Part shown: positions 57,444 through 64,000 of the stretch, piece after piece | Layout of the letters: every line of letters begins with the position of its first letter | Numbering within the stretch: position 1 is the first letter of the stretch | DNA from: Siderastrea radians | Taxonomy: Eukaryota; Cnidaria; Anthozoa; Scleractinia; Rhizangiidae | Direction: 5' to 3' | Assembly (NCBI GenBank): GCA_964017195.1 | Contig: OZ024894.1 | Coordinates: 5,606,347 to 5,670,346, forward strand | Length of the DNA: 64,000 nucleotides | Notes under the pieces: generated by a model | The model's input: the letters and a program-made list of their open reading frames with translations, nothing else | Told to the model about the DNA's origin: nothing | Database searches by the model: none | Position numbers and translations under genes: made by a program

Positions 57444-60400
57444 GCTTAGAGAGGACTGTTTGGTGACCTTAGATTAATACGTACATATGAGCGCGTGATT
57501 CTTATAAGGCAGGACTGTTTGCTGACTTTAGATTAATACATTCATACGTACGCGTGACTCACATAAGGCAGGGCTGTTTGGTGACTTTAGATTAATACGT
57601 ACATGTGTACGCATGATTCACATGCGGCAGGACTCTTTCTTCACCTTAGATTAATACGTACATGTGTATCCGTGATTCATGTAAGGGAGGACTGTTTGGT
57701 AACCTTAGATTAATACCTACATATGTACGCGTGATTCATATCAGGCAGGACTGTTTGGTGGCATTAGATTAATACGTACACGTACGCGTGATTCTTATAA
57801 GGCAGAACTGTTTGGTGAATTTAGATTGATACGTACATGTGTACGCCTGATTCATATAGGGTAGGACTGTCTGGTGACCTTAGCTTAATACATACATATG
57901 TATGCGTGATTCTTATAAGGAAGGACTGTTTGGTGACTTTAGATTAATACGTTCATACGTACGCATGATTCATGGAAGGCAGGACTATTTGGAGACCTTA
58001 GATTAATACGTACATATGTATGCGTGATTCTTAAAGGGAAGGACTGTTTGGTGACTTTAGATTAATACGTACATACGTACGCATGATTCATGGAAGGCAG
58101 GACTATTTGGAGACCTTAGATTAATACGTACATATGTAGGCATGATTCATATCAAGCAGGACTATTTGGTTACCTTAGATTAATACGTACCTATGTACGC
58201 ATGATTCATACCAGGCAGGACTGTTTGGTTACCTAAGATTAATACGTACATATGTACGCATGATTCATATGAGGCAGTATTGTTTGGTAACCTTAGATTA
58301 ATACGTACATATGTACGCATGATTCATGGAAGGCAGGACTATTTGGAGACCTTAGATTAATACGTACATATGTACGCATGATTCATATCAAGCAGGACTA
58401 TTTGGTTACCTTAGATTAATACGTACCTATGTACGCATGATTCATACCAGGCAGGACTGTTTGGTTACCTTAGGTTAATACGTACATATGTACGCGTGAT
58501 TCATATCAGGCAGGACTATTTGGTTACCTTAGATTAATACGTACATGTGTTCGCATGATTCATATCAGGCAGGACTATTTGGTTACCTTAGATTAATATG
58601 TACATATGTACGCATGATTCTTATAAGGCAGGGTTTTTTGGTGAATTTAGATTAATACGTACATATGTGCGCATGATTCTTATAAGGCAGGACTTTTTGG
58701 TGACTTTAGATTAATACGTACATGTGTACGCATGATTTTTATAATGCAGGACTGTTTGGTGAATTTAGATTAATACGTACATGTGTACGTATGATTCTTA
58801 AAGGCAGGACTGTTTGGTGACTTTAGATTAATACGTACATGTGTACGCCTGATTCTTATAAGGCAGGACTGTTTGGTGACTTTAGATTAATACGTACAGT
58901 GTACGCCTGATTGATATAGGGTAGGATTTTTTGGTGACTTTAGGTTAATACGTACATGTGTACGCCTGATTCATATAGGGTAGGACTGTTTGGTGACTTT
59001 AGATGAATACGTACATGTGTACACATAATTCACATGAGGCAGGACTGTCTGGTGACCTTAGATTAATACGTACATGTGTACGCCTGATTCATATAGGGTA
59101 GGACTGTTTGGTGACTTTAGGTTAATACGTACATGTTTACACATAATTCACATGAGGCAGGACTGTCTGGTGACCTTAGATTAATACGTACATGTGTACG
59201 CGTGATTCTTATAAGGCAGGACTTTTTGGTGACTTTAGATTAATACGTACATATGTACGCGTGATTCTTATAAGGAAGGACTGTTTGGTGACTTTAGATT
59301 AATACGTACATACGTACGCATGGTTCATATGAGGCAGGACTGTTTGGTAACCTGAGATTAATACGTAGATATGTACGCATGATTCATATGAGGCAGTACT
59401 GTTTGGTAACCTTAGATTAATACGTACATATGTACGCATGATTCATGAAAGGCAGGACTATTTAAAGACCTTAGATTAATACGTACATATGTACGCATGA
59501 TTCATATCAAGCAGGACTATTTGGTTACCTTAGATTAATACTTACCTATGTACGCATGATTCATATCAGGCAGGACTGTTTTGTTACCTTAGATTACTAC
59601 GCACATATGTACGCATGATTCATATCAGGCAGGACTATTTGGTTACCTTAGATTAATACGTACATATGTACGCATGATTCATATCAGGCAGGACTATTTG
59701 GTTACCTTAGATTAATATGTACATATGTACGCATGATTCTTATAAGGGAGGACTTTTTGGTGAATTTAGATTAATACGTACATATGTGCGCATGATTCTT
59801 ATAAGGCAGGACTTTTTGGTGACTTAAGATTAATACGTACATGTGTACGCATGATTCTTATAAGGCAGGACTGTTTGGTGACCTTAGATTACTACTTACA
59901 TATGTGTGCATGATTCTTAAAAGGCAGGACTTTTTGGTGACTTTAGATTAATACGTACATATGTAGGCATGATTCATATCAGGCAGGACTGTTTGGTGAC
60001 CTTAGATTAATAGTTACTTATGTGCGCATGATTCTTACAAGGCAGGACTGTCTCGTGACTTTACATCAAAACGTACATATGTACGCATGATTCATATCAG
60101 GCAGGACCGTCTGGTGACTTTAGATTAATACGTGCATATGTAGGCATGATTCACATGAGGCAGGACTGCCTGGTGACTTTAGGTTAATAGGTACATGTGT
60201 ACGCGTAATTCAAATGTGGCGGGACTGTTAGGTGAGGTTAGATATTACGTACATGTACGAATTATTCAGAAAAGGAAGGAATGTCTGGCGACTTTAGATT
60301 AATAGGTACATGTTTACGCATGATTCATATAAGGCAGGAGTATTTTGTGACATTAGATTGATACGTACATATGGACGCATAATTCATACGTGGCGGGATT

Positions 60401-60655
60401 GTTAGGTGACCTTAGATTAATACATACATGTGTACGCATGATTAATATAGGGCAGGACTGTTTGGTGACTTTAGATTAATACGTACATGTGTACCCGTAA
60501 TTCACATAAGGGAGGACTGTGTGGTGACTTTAGATTAATGCGTACATGTGTACCCGTGATTAATATAAGGCAGGACTGTTTGGTGACTTTAGATTAATAC
60601 GTTCATATGTATGCGTGATTCATATAAGGCAGGACTGTTTGGTGACTTTAGATTA
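57444..60655. repeat. 59-bp satellite with conserved palindrome, about 54 units
   Basis: Tandem units of 59 bases: GATTAATACGTACATATG, TACGCATGATTCATAT, AAGGCAGGACTGTTTGG and TGACTTTA in succession. Each unit carries a CGTACATATGTACG palindrome or a one- or two-base variant (CATGTG, CATACG), kept in nearly all copies, as are GATTAATAC and GGCAGGACT. Variant blocks recur at distance: the series at about 58264-58620 (GAGGCAGTATTG, then GGAGACC, then TCAAGCAGG units) reappears at about 59383-59740, an offset close to 19 units. That indicates higher-order duplication. No coding frame. The ends are abrupt at GAGAGGACTG and GATTAACTACGAAG. Confidence 0.95.
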
Positions 60656-62921
60656 ACTACGAAGCTAGTATTGTAGTCGCGTTTGTAAATGTGTGTTGAA
60701 AGTAATTAAATGTTAATGAGGTATTTCCTTATCAATATGATGCTTGTAAGACTTTCAATGTTTATTAGTAGGCATAATGTAACATGAACAGAGGTAAACA
60801 GGACTGTTCTCCAGTATAATATTAGAAATCGAATGCTATTGACATTTAAAGTGGTTTTTGCCAGTGTTGTTTGTCTGGCGTTTGCAGTTGAACTGAAGTG
60901 AAAATAATAGAAAAACCACACTTCGTTCAGTTATTATGATTGTTAAGTGGTTAATTTGCGGCAAGGAAATGCGATCCCTCGCCGGTATTGAATGTGTTCG
61001 ATCCAACCCAGTGTTTTTAGCACGCCACGGTGGCTTTGAACAGTACGTTTATGCAGGCGTTTATAGTTTGCTTAGTATGCTTATCAAGGAATCACACGCG
61101 CACATGTTTTCAGAAGTTAGCTCGTGGAAAAACTAAAGCATTATTTTCTGTGAACATTTTTTCTTGATCTTTACGATGAGCAATGTGCGACTCCTCGCCA
61201 GTATTCGAGAGTGTAGACATTTCAAAATCCCAAAAAAAGGAAATAAGGTCACCTTGGTATCCGTCCCAGTCCTTCCCTCCCCCTCCCCACCTTCTACTGT
61301 CTATAGGCGACCACTAAGCATCATGTTGTTTGGGGGGAGGGGTGGGGACTTGTCAATTACAATTTTGACGGCTGCATATGTCTGACTGCCGACACGCTCC
61401 TGGTTCTTAGAGAGAGCTGCGTGCTGTCTTTACAATGGCTCAACGAATCTTTTTTGGAGCTTTGAAAACCACCGCTGGAGAGTTATGCAAAGTTTTATAT
61501 GGCTGTGTTTAATTCGTTCAAGAATGGCTTCGTGACATATAAACAACAAACACTGAGTTCCGCCGCACGGAGTTGGAATTATTCTGTTTGCCTTTGCCAC
61601 GTGGGTCGAACGGCTGAAAGCAGTAAAACTCGGCAAGAACAGAAATTACGAATGAGGTTACCTTTAAAAGGAAAACCAGTAACCTGGCTTTTGCAAATGA
61701 AATGCCATCATTACGGTTAAAGATCTGAATTTGGAATATTGTGATAACTGGCTTTGTGTGATATCCGCCAGGTAATGGCGTCAAATTCGCAAAGGTAAGC
61801 ACATTTTTATAGCTTTGTAAGTACTCGATCTAACTGAATTGATGGTACTGGACAACACAAAACATTGCCATTGTTGTGATACATTAACTTTAATTTAAAA
61901 AGAAGTCTCAAAAACTATGAAAATTTGTAAGCTTTAAATCTGTAAATTATTCTCCCGCGAAAAACACTTTTGGCGCCAAGTTATCGAATGTAATGGCGAC
62001 CTATGAAGCTTTTTCCACTGTTCAAAAAGCATATAAATACATCGATGCTTGAAAATTATTATTTATTATAAATTTTTTCCCCCAATAATATCTTTTGTAT
62101 TTCAACCGCCGGTCCCATTAAGCTAGAGCAAAAAAGTAGTCAATAAGAGCGTGTTTGTTTTGTTGGAGATGCATGTCGGTACGCGGTCGCGTATGACCAT
62201 GTTTAGATAACGGGAATCCTTATTATTTGACGTTTTCAAATTGAGAAGGAAGAAAAATGACCTTACCCGAATCCTCAAACTGCACCTCTTAATTATCATT
62301 AGGAATTAAAAACTCTGCACATTAGGTGGCCGTGCAAGTAAAAATCTTTAACTGATATTTTGACCGTGAAATCAAATGTCCTGCCGTAGGTCTGTTAACA
62401 ACGATTAACACCAATCAGCGAAACCTCGGCAAAGACCGCCTTGTCTCGCTGCCGAATTTTTTGATCGGATTTATATTTACAAAACAGCTTGGAAGATAGC
62501 TTGACGAGGTTTTTTTTTTCTTTAACTAGGTTTTGTTTATCCGTACCTTGTTTTGCTTCAGTGCATTTGATCTGACGCTCAGTAGCTTGAAACAACCAAA
62601 AACTAAGTGCCTCAATCACGATCGGTAGAAAACGTTTTTCTGGCGAGGATGGATTGAAGCACGAATAAGCGAAATACTCAAACAGCTACTTTTTTGCAAT
62701 TCACGGTGTTTTGAACTTTTTCTTTTCTTTCTTTTTTTTTAAATTTATATTATTGCGGACAAGGTTTTTCGCCTTTGTTTACTGCAGCGGTACGTTCTGG
62801 AGAAACAAATAGGCAAATAACTCATGCAAACGTATTTACCAGCTACTGATTTGGACTTTTGTCCCTTAAAAAAGTGAGATAGAAAGTTTGAGAGCAAACC
62901 TTCGATAAAAGTCAGAGAAGT
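60656..62921. other. No gene seen
   Basis: Short open frames only. Pyrimidine-rich patches occur near 61270-61300, with a G-rich counterpart near 61335. No exon or named repeat supported. Confidence 0.45.
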
Positions 62922-62992
62922 CAATCCCTGGCGGTCACCCATCCAAGCACTAACCCCGCCGAACATGGCTTAATTCTGCTAATCGGAAGTGA
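62922..62992 (-). pseudogene. 5S rRNA-like fragment
   Basis: On the minus strand: AAGCCATGTTCGGCGGGGTT then AGTGCTTGGATGGGTGACCG. This corresponds to the 3' half of eukaryotic 5S rRNA, including the internal control region (consensus GAAGTTAAGC ... GGTTAGTACTTGGATGGGTGACC). The 5' half is not recognisable and the 3' end is degraded, so it is a pseudogene or the head of a 5S-derived SINE. Confidence 0.65.
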
Positions 62993-63130
62993 TGTCTTCA
63001 TTTATATGGTAGACGTTTCATTCTGTTATTTCCCACTTATATTCAAGTAAAATGGGCATTTTTAAACCAGGAAAAAGACGAAAATGGAAAGCAAAAGGTA
63101 AATATTTGAAGTAATTGAATTCCATGATCA

Positions 63131-63220
63131 AGATACCACAAGTTTTCCGGCCCGTACAAGCGAAGTTAAGCCCAGTCCGGCGGGGTTAGTACTTGGTTGG
63201 GTGACCGGCCCGGGAACGTT
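63131..63220 (+). pseudogene. 5S rRNA-like sequence, nearly complete
   Basis: Runs from ATACCAC through CGAAGTTAAGCCCAGTCCGG to GGTTAGTACTTGGTTGGGTG and ACCGGCCCGGGAAC. It matches the order of 5S rRNA blocks, with lesions: an altered loop after ATACCAC, G-T changes in the ACTTGGATGGG box and an extra G in GACCGGCC. No T-run terminator directly follows. Probably a 5S pseudogene or a SINE3-type element, lying head-to-head with the fragment at 62922-62992. Confidence 0.65.
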
Positions 63221-64000
63221 GAATTTTACCTTAGCTTATTCGCAAATAAAGTTCATTCGTAAAAAAGAGGTTTTTTTTGGTACACTACAGGTTGCGATTA
63301 ATGAGATATTTAGCTCTACTTTTATTCCCGGTCGAGCTTATTCGCTTATTGCACAGGTTGTTTTTCGCCGCCGTAGACGATCAAATTGTGAACAATCTAC
63401 GGCTTGAAGTTAAAGCAAAACTCTTTTATAAACAACATATTCCGGACAATCTTAGGTGGAAAAACTGTTCTTCTTCTCAATTAGTAAACAAATTTTCCTA
63501 TTAGGGGTATTACGAAGCGAAAAAATGCTAACAGTTAAACCACAACTCGACCGATAAACAACTGCTGCTAAATGCAGCTTGTTGTCCTTCATGAAATAGA
63601 TTTTAATCTCGCACTTTCAAACAGTTAGTTTAAAACAAAGCGAGTCTCTCTTTTCTACTGAAATGTAGTTTCAGACACGATTATTATCTTTGCTCGAAGT
63701 ATTCTGTTGGGAAAAGCAGATTTACGGAAAGGGAAACAAACGCTCACGGTTTTCACCGGGCACTCGATCGCTCGATCGATCGATCCGCGATCGGACGGGC
63801 TGCGAACTCTTACATTTGAAAAATATCGGCCCCGAAAACAAAATCCATGTCGTCTTGTTGCTTAATTGAAAGAATTTACAAACAAGACTTTGCCTGAATC
63901 ATTTTTTTCTGTAAAGATTCACCAAATGAATACATTTCGCCCTCGATATTTTTTCCATAATGGCTGCCAAGTATGAAAAATCATTGTTTGCGAAGTTTGG
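63221..64000. other. No gene seen
   Basis: It includes a CGAT-rich palindromic patch (CTCGATCGCTCGATCGATCG) near 63763-63782. No supported exon. Confidence 0.45.

Noticed and set aside
57444..60655. CRISPR-like array (repeats of similar length)
   Set aside because: Units are contiguous 59-bp tandem repeats without unique spacers, in a eukaryotic context; it is a satellite.

Overview
The window looks like repeat-rich animal nuclear DNA, most likely from a cnidarian and probably a stony coral. The grounds are: AT-rich, intron-bearing sequence; single-exon melatonin-receptor-like class A GPCRs of the kind that are numerous in corals and anemones; small secreted PLAT-domain genes; and a dense layer of MITEs, fold-backs, LINE, BEL/Pao and mariner debris plus several minisatellites. 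The organism is an inference. No bacterial or viral gene organisation is present.

Layout. 1-7.4 kb: two blocks of a 15-bp minisatellite, a nested fold-back, a TCGACCG-rich repeat and one candidate minus-strand exon. 7.4-12.3 kb: copy 1 of a segmental duplication, carrying a broken PLAT gene. 12.3-18.9 kb: non-coding DNA with a 10-bp minisatellite, MITEs and a LINE tail. 19.1-26.7 kb: two plus-strand GPCR genes, the first with one in-frame stop, separated by a 1.5-kb inverted repeat. 27.9-29.6 kb: the largest 15-bp array. 29.8-34.9 kb: duplication copy 2, whose PLAT gene (PLAT-B, minus strand, exons 35,618 to 32,363) is intact. 37-46 kb: two 9-bp arrays in opposite orientation, a perfect 240-bp-arm fold-back, MITEs and LINE scraps. 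47.6-52.1 kb: a second intact PLAT gene (PLAT-C, minus strand), with a decayed mariner in one intron and a MITE in another. 53.9-56.4 kb: a decayed BEL/Pao retrotransposon. 57.4-60.7 kb: a 59-bp satellite of about 54 units built round a CGTACATATGTACG-type palindrome. 60.7-64 kb: mostly featureless, with two 5S-rRNA-like fragments.

The most informative content is the PLAT family. Splice phases and exon lengths can be followed by hand: PLAT-B has exons of 58, 139, 106 and 78 nt (126 aa) and PLAT-C has 58, 142, 112 and 99 nt (136 aa). Each encodes a signal peptide and a single PLAT/LH2 beta-sandwich and nothing else, and both end in Lys-Trp-stop. Copy A has lost the signal exon, because the duplication stops short of it, and carries a 2-bp deletion in exon 2. 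Comparing the two duplication copies also gives filled and empty sites that date a retroposon and a Harbinger-like MITE after the duplication.

Most long open frames in the window fall in arrays whose period is a multiple of three (9 and 15 bp). These stay open in several frames on both strands and are not treated as genes.
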